DNA of 64,000 bases, taken from NCBI RefSeq assembly GCF_003050965.1, contig NZ_QAOU01000004.1, positions 124,001 through 188,000 on the forward strand. The letters are read 5' to 3'. Source of the DNA: Nitrosospira sp. Nsp2. Lineage in GTDB: Bacteria; Pseudomonadota; Gammaproteobacteria; Burkholderiales; Nitrosomonadaceae. Below the pieces are notes generated by a model. It worked only from the letters and a program-made list of their open reading frames with translations. It did not search any database and was not told the DNA's origin. Positions 17,250 through 26,429 of this stretch are shown one piece after another; position 1 is the first letter of the stretch, and every line of letters starts with the position of its first letter. Position numbers and translations under genes: made by a program.

Positions 17250-18383
17250 ATGGTGCAGCCCATGGCGACTTCGAAGGTAGTAATTATTTTGCCGACGTAT
17301 AACGAGCGTGACAACATCGGAAGGATGATCGATGCGCTACAAGTTCAGTCGCGTGGATTCGGTCATGAGTTGCATATCCTCGTAGTGGACGACAGCTCTC
17401 CCGATGGCACCGCCGATGTAGTGCGGATGAAGCAGGCCACGTATCCGAACGTGCATCTGCTGCTGGGGCAGAAGGCCGGATTAGGCGCGGCTTACATTCG
17501 CGGCATGGTACACGCAATGGATCAGCTCCATGCCGACGTCGTGTTCGAGATGGATGCCGATTTTTCTCACAAGCCCGAGGATGTGCCTCGGCTGATGGAC
17601 GCGATTGACCAGGGGGCCGATTTCGTGATCGGCAGCCGTTATGTAGAAGGCGGGTCGATTCCGAAGGAGTGGGGACTGATGCGCCGTTTGAATTCCCTGG
17701 GCGGCAATATCGTCGGGCGGTACATCGCGGGGTTGTACAGGATTCATGATTGCACGGCGGGGTTCAGGGCGATCAAAACGTCTTTGCTAAGAAAAGTCGT
17801 ATTTGATGATCTCGGCGTCCAGGGCTACGCCTTCCAGGTGGCGCTGCTTCATGAGGCCGTGTCGCTCGGTGCGAAAATCAAGGAAGTCCCAGTGGATTTC
17901 ATTGATCGTACCGAAGGAGAGTCCAAGCTTGGCATTTCGGACATTATCGAGTTTATCGTCAATGCCTGGTGGATCAGGTTGCACAGCTCCAAGACATTTA
18001 TCAAATTCGCCGTCGTGGGGTTGTCCGGCGTCATCGTGAATCTCGGGATATTTACCTTGCTTCTTGAAGCGAACGTCAATAAATACATTGCCTCCCCCAT
18101 CTCGATCGAAGTATCCATCATCACGAATTTCCTCCTGAACAACTACTGGACCTTTCGCTTGCGAAAATCCCAGGACCACGTCCGAATAAAAGGGCTGAAA
18201 TTCAATATGGTCTCGCTTGTGTCCCTGGGAGTGAGCTACACGACTTTCGTAGTGCTTTCAGTACTTTTTCCTGAGACGGCTCCAGCGGTTCATCAGCTCA
18301 TAGGGATTGCGCCTGCGATGCTCATAAATTATTTCCTGAATTCTTACTGGACCTTCAAGCATGCCCCGGAAGCCAAAAGCTGA
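17250..18383 (+). CDS. GT2 glycosyltransferase (DPM1-like) fused to a GtrA membrane domain
   Basis: A 377-residue fusion. Residues 9-235 form a GT2 domain like polyprenol-phosphate mannose synthases: VIILPTYNERDNIG at the start, VVDDSSPDGTAD, and the DXD-like EMDADFSHKPED (D102, D104). Residues 245-375 form a GtrA-type domain with about four membrane spans and two repeats ending in NNYWTFR and NSYWTFK. The expected reaction is transfer of a sugar from an NDP-sugar to undecaprenyl phosphate, with GtrA helping to flip or retain the lipid-linked sugar. It stands alone with long gaps on both sides; a second ATG at 17262 is possible. Confidence 0.88.
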   Translation: MVQPMATSKVVIILPTYNERDNIGRMIDALQVQSRGFGHELHILVVDDSSPDGTADVVRMKQATYPNVHLLLGQKAGLGAAYIRGMVHAMDQLHADVVFEMDADFSHKPEDVPRLMDAIDQGADFVIGSRYVEGGSIPKEWGLMRRLNSLGGNIVGRYIAGLYRIHDCTAGFRAIKTSLLRKVVFDDLGVQGYAFQVALLHEAVSLGAKIKEVPVDFIDRTEGESKLGISDIIEFIVNAWWIRLHSSKTFIKFAVVGLSGVIVNLGIFTLLLEANVNKYIASPISIEVSIITNFLLNNYWTFRLRKSQDHVRIKGLKFNMVSLVSLGVSYTTFVVLSVLFPETAPAVHQLIGIAPAMLINYFLNSYWTFKHAPEAKS

Positions 18384-18688
18384 GCTTACGAACGGTCCCA
18401 ACAACGATATCAGCCCACCTTGCGGGTATCGGCGCTAATGCTATCTGATTGCCTGCGGGCGAGCCAAATGGCTTGCGTTGAGCGGCATGGAAAGACCAGC
18501 ACAGCTTCGTGCAATTGATTCCGTTAAAGATAGCGTCCATAGCAAAAGTTAGCGAAATAGAATGACGCCACGCTTGAATATTCCGCAGAATCCTGGATTT
18601 CGGCAAAGGAACGACAAGAGCTGTTAAGGAATCACCACCATCGGCCGCGCCGCTATTCGTCGCCAACGTACACTTGATCGAAGTACCT
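18384..18688. other. gap between GT2-GtrA and the GT4 operon
   Basis: 305 bases with nothing I can support as a gene. It presumably holds the promoter of the following three-gene operon; a TAGAAT hexamer near 18558 lacks a good -35 partner. No strong hairpin was seen. Confidence 0.45.
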
Positions 18689-19906
18689 ATGCGCATACTT
18701 CACGTCCTCGACCACTCCATTCCCTTACACAGCGGCTACACTTTCCGCACGCTCTCGATCCTGAAGGAACAGCGCGTTCTGGGATGGGAGACTTTTCACC
18801 TGACGAGTTCCAAGCAGAAAAATTGCGACGCACTGGAGGAGGACATTGACGGGTGGCATTTCTATCGCACCCCGGTCGCGACCGGCCTGATGTCGCGCTT
18901 GCCGGTCCTGAACCAGCTCGCGGTCATGGATGGGCTGACGCACCGGTTGATTGAAGTGGCGACGAGCGTCAAGCCCGACATCCTGCACGCCCATTCCCCG
19001 GTCCTGAATGCAATACCCGCAATACGTGTGGGCCGTCTTATGAGCATCCCGGTAGTGTATGAAGTCCGAGCGTTCTGGGAAGATGCGGCGGTAGACCACG
19101 GCACCAGCCGCGAATGGGGGCCTCGCTATCGCCTTACTCGCGGCCTGGAGACTTATGCGCTGACCCAGGTCGACGCGATTACCACTATCTGCCAGGGGCT
19201 GCGGGGAGACATCGTTGCGCGGGGCATTTCCAAGGAGAAGATTACGGTCATTCCCAATGCCGTGAATATCGAGAATTTCAGCGTGGGCAACCCCGCCGAT
19301 CCGGCGCTTGCGCGGGCCCTCGGTCTCGAAGGTAAGCTGCTGCTAGGTTTTATCGGCTCCTTTTATGCTTACGAGGGCTTGAGCCTCCTGCTCCGCGCCT
19401 TGCCGGAAATGCTGTCACGCAGCCCCGACGTCCGTGTTCTCCTTGTTGGCGGCGGGCCGGAGGAGAGCGAATTAAAGAACCTTGCTGTGCAACTGGGGGT
19501 TGAGGACAAGGTTGTCTTCGTGGGACGCGTTCCTCATGAACAGGTGCAGCGATATTACAACTTGATCGATGTGCTTGTTTATCCGCGGCTTCGGATGCGG
19601 CTCACGGAACTCGTGACGCCGCTCAAACCACTGGAAGCGATGGCGCAGGGCCGGCTGGTTGTGGCATCAGATGTAGGCGGCCATCAGGAATTGATTCAGG
19701 ACAATAAAACCGGCGTCCTTTTCAAGGCGGACGATGCCGGCGCCCTGGCTTCCAAAGTACTTGAGCTACTTGCCCAGCCTGAGCGCTGGCCTGTATTGCG
19801 CGACGCTGCCAGAAGCTTTGTTGAAACGCAACGCAGCTGGGCAGGCAGCGTTGCGCGCTACCAAGGCGTCTATCACATGGCGCTTCACAGGGACGTGCAG
19901 GAATGA
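18689..19906 (+). CDS. glycosyltransferase family 4, exosortase A system-associated
   Basis: A GT4 enzyme of 405 residues that matches the exosortase-A-associated glycosyltransferase family: MRILHVLDHSIPLHSGYTFRTLSIL at the N-terminus is its hallmark. The C-terminal GT-B half has VIPNAVNIENF, LLLGFIGSFYAYEG, LLVGGGPEE and the EAMAQGRLVVASDVGGHQELI nucleotide-sugar region (ExxxxG...). The frame begins at 18674, but the ATG at 18689 matches the family start. It overlaps the next glycosyltransferase by ATGA, starting a three-gene coupled operon. It probably adds a sugar to the lipid-linked repeat unit at the cytoplasmic face. Confidence 0.9.
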   Translation: MRILHVLDHSIPLHSGYTFRTLSILKEQRVLGWETFHLTSSKQKNCDALEEDIDGWHFYRTPVATGLMSRLPVLNQLAVMDGLTHRLIEVATSVKPDILHAHSPVLNAIPAIRVGRLMSIPVVYEVRAFWEDAAVDHGTSREWGPRYRLTRGLETYALTQVDAITTICQGLRGDIVARGISKEKITVIPNAVNIENFSVGNPADPALARALGLEGKLLLGFIGSFYAYEGLSLLLRALPEMLSRSPDVRVLLVGGGPEESELKNLAVQLGVEDKVVFVGRVPHEQVQRYYNLIDVLVYPRLRMRLTELVTPLKPLEAMAQGRLVVASDVGGHQELIQDNKTGVLFKADDAGALASKVLELLAQPERWPVLRDAARSFVETQRSWAGSVARYQGVYHMALHRDVQE

Positions 19907-21021
19907 GCGTACCGGGCGCGCGCATCGGCCTGGTCGGTCCGCTTCCCCCGCCTTCCGGCGGGATGGCGAACCAGACGCTGCAGCTGGCAAACTTGCTGCG
20001 CGAGGAAGGCTTTAAAGTGGATCTGATACAGGTCAACCCGCCTTACCGCCCAGGCTGGGTCGGCCAGCTAAAGGGGGTGAGGGCAGTGTTCCGGCTCCTC
20101 CCCTACCTTGCTAACCTCTGGACATCGGCTGGGCGGGTCCAGTTGTTTCACGTAATGGCCAACTCCGGCTGGTCATGGCATCTCTTTGCCGCCCCGGCGA
20201 TCTGGATAGCGAAGCTGAGAGGCATACCGGTTATTGTCAATTATCGCGGTGGAGAGGCCGATGTGTTCTTCGACAAAGCCTTTACCTGGGTAAAGCCCAG
20301 CTTGAGCCGCGCTGACGCCGTTATCGTTCCTTCCGGTTTTCTTGAAGCTGTGTTCGGGAAGCGCGGCTTCTCTACCAGCATCGTGCCCAACATTATCGAT
20401 CTCAGCCGTTTTGAAGCCGACACGCGGCAATGCAGCTTGGGGCTAACGGATTCCCCGCACCTTATCGTCACACGCAATCTGGAGCGCATATACGACAACG
20501 CCACGGCCTTGCGCGCGTTCAGCATCGTCCGCAGCGCATATCCCGGGGCGAGGCTGACGCTGGCAGGTACCGGACCAGAGCGGGAGCCGCTGGAACAGCT
20601 TGCCGCAGGACTGGGAATAACGGATGCCGTGGTGTTCTCCGGACGGGTAGACAATGAACGCATGGCTGTGCTCTACCGCAGTGCGAATGTGATGATCAAC
20701 CCGAGCCTGGCCGATAACATGCCGATTTCGGTGCTGGAGGCGCTGGCAAGCGGTGTGCCGGTCGTGACGACGAATGTGGGCGGCGTCCCTTATCTGGTCG
20801 AGCATGAGAAAACTGCCTTGCTGGTACCCGCGCAGGACCCGGAAGCTATGGCTGAGGCGATCCTGTCGTTGCTGAATAATCCCGTCAAGGCGGGGGAGAT
20901 AAGGCAGGCCGGCATCGACTCGGTACGTCAGTACACATGGCCGAACGTGCGGGTGCGTTTGCTCAGTGTTTATAAGAGGCTCCTGGCGAAGACTGGCCGT
21001 TCGATGGCGGACGCGAAATGA
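19903..21021 (+). CDS. glycosyltransferase family 4
   Basis: A GT-B enzyme of 372 residues. The N-terminal part shows GLVGPLPPPSGGMANQTLQL, a loop common in GT4 enzymes; the C-terminal part has LTLAGTGPEREPLEQLA, VVFSGRVDNERMAVLYR and the donor-binding stretch SVLEALASGVPVVTTNVGG. The second gene of the operon, it overlaps both neighbours by four bases (ATGA). Sugar donor and linkage are not predictable from sequence. Predicted cytoplasmic or peripheral to the inner membrane. Confidence 0.9.
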   Translation: MSVPGARIGLVGPLPPPSGGMANQTLQLANLLREEGFKVDLIQVNPPYRPGWVGQLKGVRAVFRLLPYLANLWTSAGRVQLFHVMANSGWSWHLFAAPAIWIAKLRGIPVIVNYRGGEADVFFDKAFTWVKPSLSRADAVIVPSGFLEAVFGKRGFSTSIVPNIIDLSRFEADTRQCSLGLTDSPHLIVTRNLERIYDNATALRAFSIVRSAYPGARLTLAGTGPEREPLEQLAAGLGITDAVVFSGRVDNERMAVLYRSANVMINPSLADNMPISVLEALASGVPVVTTNVGGVPYLVEHEKTALLVPAQDPEAMAEAILSLLNNPVKAGEIRQAGIDSVRQYTWPNVRVRLLSVYKRLLAKTGRSMADAK

Positions 21022-22391
21022 ATCCCGGTTCGTCAAGAAGGGATTTGTACACCGCACTCGTATCCGGCGTTTTCTTTCCGCTGCACGAACTCATTAAAAA
21101 GCATGATAGCGTCGCGATCCGCAAGGAGATGGAAATATCGCAGTGGTGGGACGAGGGCCATCTGGAGCAACTCCGTCTTTCCCGGTTGCGACACTTGCTT
21201 GCGAGCGCACAGGCACGCGTCCCCTATTACCGCAGACTCTTTTCCGATATTGGCTTCAGGGTGGAAGACATCCGCTCGCTGGCGGATCTAGCAAGTTTAC
21301 CTCTTCTTGATAAAGCCGCGATCCGTGCCAGCAGCGATGCGCTCAAGGCGGAGAATGCAACCGACCTGACACGCTTCAATACTGGTGGTTCCAGCGGCGA
21401 GCCGTTGGTCTTTTACATCGGTAAGGAGCGCGTAAGCCACGACGTCGCGGCCAAGTGGCGCGCAACCCGCTGGTGGAATGTGGATATTGGCGACCCCGAG
21501 GTCGTGATCTGGGGTTCACCCATCGAGCTTGGCGCGCAGGATCGCCTGCGTGCGCTTCGTGATCGTATGCTGAGGACGCGGCTGCTGCCCGCCTTCGAGA
21601 TGTCGGAAGAAAAACTGGACCGGTTTCTGGATGAGATAAGCGCTACGCGCCCGAAAATGCTGTTCGGCTACCCGTCCGCCCTGTCCCATATTGCCCGGCA
21701 TGCCGACGCCCGGGGGCGGCCAATGGATGATCTGGGCATTCGGGTTGCTTTTGTCACCTCTGAACGGCTCTACGATGAGCAGCGCCAACAGATCGGCAAA
21801 ACGTTCGGATGCGCGGTGGCGAATGGCTATGGGGGGCGTGATGCGGGCTTCATTGCCCATGAATGTCCGCAAGGGGGCATGCACATTACCGCCGAGGATA
21901 TCATCGTCGAAATCGTCGATCAGCGGGGCATCCTCCTACCGCGTGGCCAGGCGGGCGAGATTGTGGTTACCCATCTGGCTACGGGCGCCTATCCGTTTGT
22001 CCGCTATCGCACCGGCGATATTGGCGTACTGGATAGCAAATCCTGCAGTTGCGGAAGGGGCCTTCCCCTACTCAAGGAGATCCAGGGGCGCAGCACGGAT
22101 TTCCTGGTGGCAAAAAATGGAACGGTCATGCACGGTCTGGCCCTGATCTATATCCTGCGTGACTTGCCGCAGATTCGAAATTTCAAGATTACACAGGAAA
22201 GCATTGATCTCACGTGCGTGTGGGTGGTTTCAGATGATGGACTCGGCAGCGAGCTGGTCGGCAACATTGTTCAGGGTTTCAAGGCAAGGCTGGGTCAGGA
22301 AGTGGAAATCCTTGTCAAAGAGGTGAAGGAGATCCCGTCGGAAAAATCGGGCAAATTTCGCTATGTTGTAAGTAAGGTGGCGCCGTCTTGA
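21018..22391 (+). CDS. CapK/PaaK-like AMP-forming ligase family protein
   Basis: A 457-residue member of the phenylacetate-CoA ligase-like (CapK) group of the adenylate-forming superfamily. The phosphate-binding loop TGGSSGEPL lies near residue 118, FGYPSALSHIA follows, and then the GRDAGFIAHEC and RYRTGDIGVL segments; a late KSGKFR (about residue 446) is close to the catalytic Lys. Such genes are frequent in capsule clusters, but their substrates are rarely known. It is coupled to the preceding GT4 by ATGA. As the usual exosortase-A acyl-CoA ligase is absent here, this enzyme could activate an acid for polymer acylation; that is inference. Confidence 0.82.
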   Translation: MNPGSSRRDLYTALVSGVFFPLHELIKKHDSVAIRKEMEISQWWDEGHLEQLRLSRLRHLLASAQARVPYYRRLFSDIGFRVEDIRSLADLASLPLLDKAAIRASSDALKAENATDLTRFNTGGSSGEPLVFYIGKERVSHDVAAKWRATRWWNVDIGDPEVVIWGSPIELGAQDRLRALRDRMLRTRLLPAFEMSEEKLDRFLDEISATRPKMLFGYPSALSHIARHADARGRPMDDLGIRVAFVTSERLYDEQRQQIGKTFGCAVANGYGGRDAGFIAHECPQGGMHITAEDIIVEIVDQRGILLPRGQAGEIVVTHLATGAYPFVRYRTGDIGVLDSKSCSCGRGLPLLKEIQGRSTDFLVAKNGTVMHGLALIYILRDLPQIRNFKITQESIDLTCVWVVSDDGLGSELVGNIVQGFKARLGQEVEILVKEVKEIPSEKSGKFRYVVSKVAPS

Positions 22392-22660
22392 AAGTAATGC
22401 GTCGGAAGCTAAAATGAGATTGCGGCGGTCGCGCAGATGTTTGATGTGAAATAAACCGGAGGCCTGCTGGTAAACGGGATAATATTCCCCGACGCTGGGA
22501 GCAGGGCAACGAGAGCTTCTTGCTGAGCGGTGGTTGTAGGCGCCGCGGATGATCCTGCGTTCCTTTAACAATAAATATTCGCACCTTGGGGACCGGGAAA
22601 ATGATAGGGCCTTAACGAGTTCAGCCTGGGGCGAGTGGAACCATTATGCTGAGGTGCTAA

Positions 22661-23326
22661 ATGAGTGATGAGCAAAACACATCTTCGACCCCATCAACCT
22701 TCTATTACGAAGAAGGACGTGACGAGATGGCCGATTATGTCCCCGCATCGATTAAACGCCTCCTCGACGTAGGGTGTGCTCAGGGGAAATTCGGCACGAA
22801 TCTGCTAAGAGACAACAGGGAACTGGAAATTTGGGGGGTAGAACCCTTCGAGGATGCAGCCGAAGTTGCCCGAGGGCGGCTCACAAGGGTCATTAACACA
22901 ACTGTGGAGGATTCTCTGGCGAGCCTGCCTGAGGGATACTTCGATTGCGCGGTTTTCAATGATTCGCTTGAACATCTGGCTGATCCATGGGCGGTGCTGG
23001 GCCAACTCAAGGCTAAGCTGGCGCCGGGCGCGACGGTCGTCGCCTCCATTCCCAATCTCCGGTACTTCCATGTGATAAAACAGCTATTGCAGGAAGCCGA
23101 TTTTGAATACGCGCCCTACGGAGTGCTGGATAAAACCCATTTGCGCTTCTTTACCAAGAAAAGCATGCAACGCCTCTTTGCCGAGAGCGGCTATCGCGTC
23201 GAACGCATAGACGGGATCAAGCCTGCTGCTTTTCCATGGAAGTTTGGCTTGATGAACCTGCTGTCCGGGAATGCTTTCGAGGACGCGCGATACGAGCGTT
23301 TTGCCCTGGTGGCGAGTGCTTCTTAG
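22661..23326 (+). CDS. class I SAM-dependent methyltransferase
   Basis: A 221-residue methyltransferase. SAM motif I is LLDVGCAQGKFG (residues 36-47), the acidic WGVEPFED follows, and the post-motif FDCAVFNDSLEHLADPWAVL has the usual helix. It resembles methyltransferases from polysaccharide and O-antigen clusters (Methyltransf_11/23 type), so sugar O-methylation is plausible. A GAGGTG ribosome binding site precedes the ATG. It is set apart from the upstream ligase by 269 bases, in which I see no other gene. Confidence 0.85.
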   Translation: MSDEQNTSSTPSTFYYEEGRDEMADYVPASIKRLLDVGCAQGKFGTNLLRDNRELEIWGVEPFEDAAEVARGRLTRVINTTVEDSLASLPEGYFDCAVFNDSLEHLADPWAVLGQLKAKLAPGATVVASIPNLRYFHVIKQLLQEADFEYAPYGVLDKTHLRFFTKKSMQRLFAESGYRVERIDGIKPAAFPWKFGLMNLLSGNAFEDARYERFALVASAS

Positions 23327-23442
23327 CTCGACCGCGTGTCTATTCGATCTGCTGATTAAGCAGGGGGCGGTTGCTTGCAGTCAGCGGAATCGAGTTTGAG
23401 AAAACAACAACTCGTCGCGACGTTCGGAACCACGTTGCTTCT

Positions 23443-23538
23443 TTACGTGCGACCCGAAAATCGCCGGAGCAAGCCTTGCAGCCGCGCTGATAAGGAGAGC
23501 ACGCCGCTTGCGAGCGGTATACGATTTTCCTGCCGCTC
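23443..23538 (-). pseudogene. decayed 3' end of a paralog of the gene at 24658-25530
   Basis: Bases 23443-23492 match 24658-24707 at 40 of 50 positions without gaps. Read on the minus strand, the fragment gives LSARLQGLLRRFSGRT followed by a stop, against LSGRLRDLLRRLSGRV and a stop at the end of the intact gene: 11 of 16 residues agree and the stops align. The frame closes upstream at 23539-23541. It looks like the remnant of a second gene copy, or the scar of a segmental duplication; both copies lie just downstream of a methyltransferase gene and face it. The rest of the 329-base gap (23327-23655) holds nothing recognisable. Confidence 0.55.
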
Positions 23539-23655
23539 TCAGAATCAGGGCTATAATCGCCGTAGAGGATATGCGGCGCCTCGTGGGGTCAGCCGTGGCT
23601 TAGCTCTGCAAAATGATCGCATTTAAAACAAAAGTGGCTCATCGGCTTTCAACTT

Positions 23656-24636
23656 ATGTCAATATCTCTCGACTGTAGAATTTGCGGCAATTCACAGGGC
23701 AACCGCGAATTCAAGGTCCTTGAGATGTTCTATGGCACTCGGGAAGAATTTACTTATTTTGAATGCCAGTCGTGCGCTACGTTACAAGGCACGAAAGTGC
23801 CAGACGACTTATCCCGATATTACCCCCCTGGTTATCTCGGTCCAATTTCAGATCAATCGGAAGCGGATGTGCGGCCGAATCCACTACGCCTGTTTTTGAA
23901 ACAACAGCGCGTGCTTTATTTGCTTTATGGTAAAAATCTGCTGGGTTGGCTCGCGAGCAAAATCGGCGAGGATTACTTTGGGTACACGTGGGAATGGTTC
24001 CGGAAGGCGGGTGTGACACCTGCTTCCCGCATACTGGATGTTGGATGTGGTCCCGGGCTCCTGCTCAAGAATATGCAGTATCAGGGGTTTTCAAATCTCT
24101 CCGGCGTTGACCCCTTTCAGGAAAAAACTCTCCCGGGCCTGAACATTCATCGGACTGAAATAAACAAACTAACTGGTCAGTATGACTTCATAATGCTGCA
24201 CCATTCGTTGGAACACATGCTCGACCCTGCAGGGGCGCTGTGTGAACTCAAGCGTCTTTGCAGCCCCGGTGGGACTATCCTTATTCGAATTCCTGTCGCA
24301 AATTGCTATGCCTGGGAGCGCTACGGGGTACATTGGTTTCAAATTGATGCGCCTCGTCACATTGTTATTCCTTCGGTTCGCGGAATGGAAATACTTGCCG
24401 AACGTGCCGGATTGCGGTTAAACGAAATCGTCTTCGATTCAGATGAGTTACAGTTTTGCTGTAGCGAACAGTATATGCAAGGGATTTCCTTAAAGGACTC
24501 CCGCTCCTACGTCATAAACCGCGAGACAAGTTTTTTCACTCAAGCACAGATTGAATCTTTCAAGCAGCAGAGCCAGGACCTCAATGAGCGTGGCCGCGGC
24601 GATCAGGCGTGTTTTTATTTCAGGAATCCAGCTTAG
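23656..24636 (+). CDS. class I SAM-dependent methyltransferase with N-terminal zinc ribbon
   Basis: A 326-residue protein. The N-terminus has a zinc-ribbon-like pair of cysteine knuckles, CRIC (7-10) and CQSC (about 36-39), as in methyltransferases that act on nucleotide sugars or polysaccharide termini. The SAM domain follows with ILDVGCGPGLLLKNM near residue 128 and the SLEHMLDPAGAL helix. The sequence is somewhat more AT-rich than the glycosyltransferase operon. It ends 21 bases from the convergent gene at 24658. A SAM-dependent methylation of a sugar in the polymer is likely; the acceptor is unknown. Confidence 0.83.
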   Translation: MSISLDCRICGNSQGNREFKVLEMFYGTREEFTYFECQSCATLQGTKVPDDLSRYYPPGYLGPISDQSEADVRPNPLRLFLKQQRVLYLLYGKNLLGWLASKIGEDYFGYTWEWFRKAGVTPASRILDVGCGPGLLLKNMQYQGFSNLSGVDPFQEKTLPGLNIHRTEINKLTGQYDFIMLHHSLEHMLDPAGALCELKRLCSPGGTILIRIPVANCYAWERYGVHWFQIDAPRHIVIPSVRGMEILAERAGLRLNEIVFDSDELQFCCSEQYMQGISLKDSRSYVINRETSFFTQAQIESFKQQSQDLNERGRGDQACFYFRNPA

Positions 24637-24657
24637 ACGAACAGACCTGTTTTCTCA

Positions 24658-25530
24658 CTACACCCGACCCGAAAGTCGCCTGAGCAAGTCTCGCAGCCGT
24701 CCTGATAGTAACGTAGGCTGTTCCGAGGTCCGGTCCCAGGTACTATGATCTGTATCCTTTACCGGATGCCACAGGAGGTCTGGCTCGGGTCCGGGCGCGG
24801 TCATGGCCGGGCGAAACACGAATGTTCCAGGGGTCAGCGATTTGTCCAGCCAGTTGTTGCGGTAATAGCGGTTTTCTCTTCCCGGCGGCACAAACTCGCC
24901 ATCGCCTCCAATATCTTCTATCCGCAATCCCCGATACGTCAGTACGGTGGGAACCACGCACTCCGAATGCCCCGCCCATCTGTGCTCCCGGTACTCGGAG
25001 GCCAGGGTCTCCAGAGCAGCCCGCGAGAACCGCACGATGGGATTGAATGAGCGCAGCCATTGCTGCTGGGGCAACTCGACCTCGTCGGGCAATTCAAGCG
25101 ACTTCCACAGCGGCCAGTCCGGGATCCGATCGTGGCGCGCGATGCTGGTGCTGAGCAAATCCGCCGTGTTACCGGCAAAACTCTGAAAGAAGCTTTTCCA
25201 ATCGCCCGAGTATACGACGTCGTATTCCAGATACCAGTAATTGTCGTAAGCAGGCAGGCGATGAAAAGCGCTGAGAAGCATGCCGTCCTCATTGCCGGGG
25301 ATCTTGTCCGGAAAGTAGCGGCAAGGGCGCTTGTACTGCGGCCAATCGTGACTACCGTGGGGGAGCGCCTGTCCCGCACGGCGAGACACTTCCGCCTCGC
25401 TCAGCCTGGTTTCATCGTAATAGAAGAAAACGTCATGATCTTCCGGCACTTCTGCGCGCAGCTTTTGCAGCCTTGCAAGCACCGTCTCGCCCAGGAGGTG
25501 GCTGCTGAACAGAACCGCGTTACGTTTCAT
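24658..25530 (-). CDS. conserved protein of unknown function in polysaccharide locus (glycosyltransferase-like)
   Basis: A 290-residue protein I cannot place with certainty. The start MKRNAVLFSSHLLGETVLARLQKL is followed by DHDVFFYYDE and, at residues 98-112, WYLEYDVVYSGDW, an acidic EYD patch reminiscent of the DXD metal site of GT-A glycosyltransferases. No signal peptide or membrane span is evident; Trp and Asp are frequent. It follows the GT2 gene at 25572 by 41 bases on the same strand, so they probably form one operon. A decayed copy of its 3' end lies at 23443. A sugar-transfer role is a guess from context and the EYD motif. Confidence 0.6.
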   Translation of the reverse strand: MKRNAVLFSSHLLGETVLARLQKLRAEVPEDHDVFFYYDETRLSEAEVSRRAGQALPHGSHDWPQYKRPCRYFPDKIPGNEDGMLLSAFHRLPAYDNYWYLEYDVVYSGDWKSFFQSFAGNTADLLSTSIARHDRIPDWPLWKSLELPDEVELPQQQWLRSFNPIVRFSRAALETLASEYREHRWAGHSECVVPTVLTYRGLRIEDIGGDGEFVPPGRENRYYRNNWLDKSLTPGTFVFRPAMTAPGPEPDLLWHPVKDTDHSTWDRTSEQPTLLSGRLRDLLRRLSGRV

Positions 25531-25571
25531 AACCGTTTCATATCATGAGCCTCTCGTCCGGCGGATGCGCG

Positions 25572-26429
25572 TTAATTCTGTTGCACAAGCAAGTGCTCGA
25601 CAAGCGGATCGCTTGCATCCAGCTCGTCATCCGACGTGTAAAGGCGCATTTGAGATTGGGAAGGCAGAAGAAACTCGTGCGCCTTTGCGGTCGCGCGCCA
25701 GCCGTGGGACCCTGCTATTTCCTTGGGGTCAAAGGCTTTTTTTACATATTTCTGTATTGCGTGTTCAAGGCTCAGCACGATGTAATGTTTGAGCTTGAAG
25801 TCTACGGTATAAGGTCGGATGCCCTCAAATTGGACGACGTGACCGCCGGTGTCGCGTAAATTCACCGATGGGACGGTCCAGCGGCGGTTGTGCACCAGCT
25901 CACTCACGAGTCTCCTTGTGCCGGGCCAGCGCCGGGGCTGTTTCTTCCAGGCGTTCAGTCGGTGAGGGTGACGCTGTGCAAACGGATAATACCATCGCAT
26001 CGTTTTCTGAAACTCGGCATTATCGTGCTCCGGAAACTCACGGACCGGTAAAAACGTATACTCCATGAAGTTGACCGCGTTGTAGCCTTTTCCGTCCACT
26101 TCTTCTAGCGCTTCAGCCAACGTTTGCCGGGAGTTGGGCGCAACCCTGATCTCATCCGGGTCGGCGTGCATCAGCCAGTCGGCTTCGATCTCGTCCGCCA
26201 GTTGCTCCTTGCGCATCAATATCTTCTGCCACTGGTACATACCGTGGCGAGGGATTCGCTCGATGCCGATTACATTGCGGCCAAGGTATTCGCGGGCAAT
26301 GGCGAGCGTGTCATCGGTTGAGTCGTTGTCCAGCAAATAGACGTCTATCCCTTGGTGAAGATAATGTTCAAGACAGGCGCGGATGAATCGCTGCTCATTG
26401 TAGCTGGCTAGTATTGCGACGATTTTCAT
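25572..26429 (-). CDS. glycosyltransferase family 2-like protein
   Basis: A 285-residue GT-A enzyme. It starts MKIVAILASYNEQRFI, then LLDNDSTDDTLAIA, and the metal-binding motif HADPDEIR (about residues 89-96), all in GT2/GT92-like order. The C-terminal third contains many aromatic and basic residues, typical of acceptor-binding regions, and no membrane span. It is the first gene of a two-gene minus-strand unit with the unknown gene at 24658. Donor and acceptor cannot be inferred. Confidence 0.8.
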   Translation of the reverse strand: MKIVAILASYNEQRFIRACLEHYLHQGIDVYLLDNDSTDDTLAIAREYLGRNVIGIERIPRHGMYQWQKILMRKEQLADEIEADWLMHADPDEIRVAPNSRQTLAEALEEVDGKGYNAVNFMEYTFLPVREFPEHDNAEFQKTMRWYYPFAQRHPHRLNAWKKQPRRWPGTRRLVSELVHNRRWTVPSVNLRDTGGHVVQFEGIRPYTVDFKLKHYIVLSLEHAIQKYVKKAFDPKEIAGSHGWRATAKAHEFLLPSQSQMRLYTSDDELDASDPLVEHLLVQQN

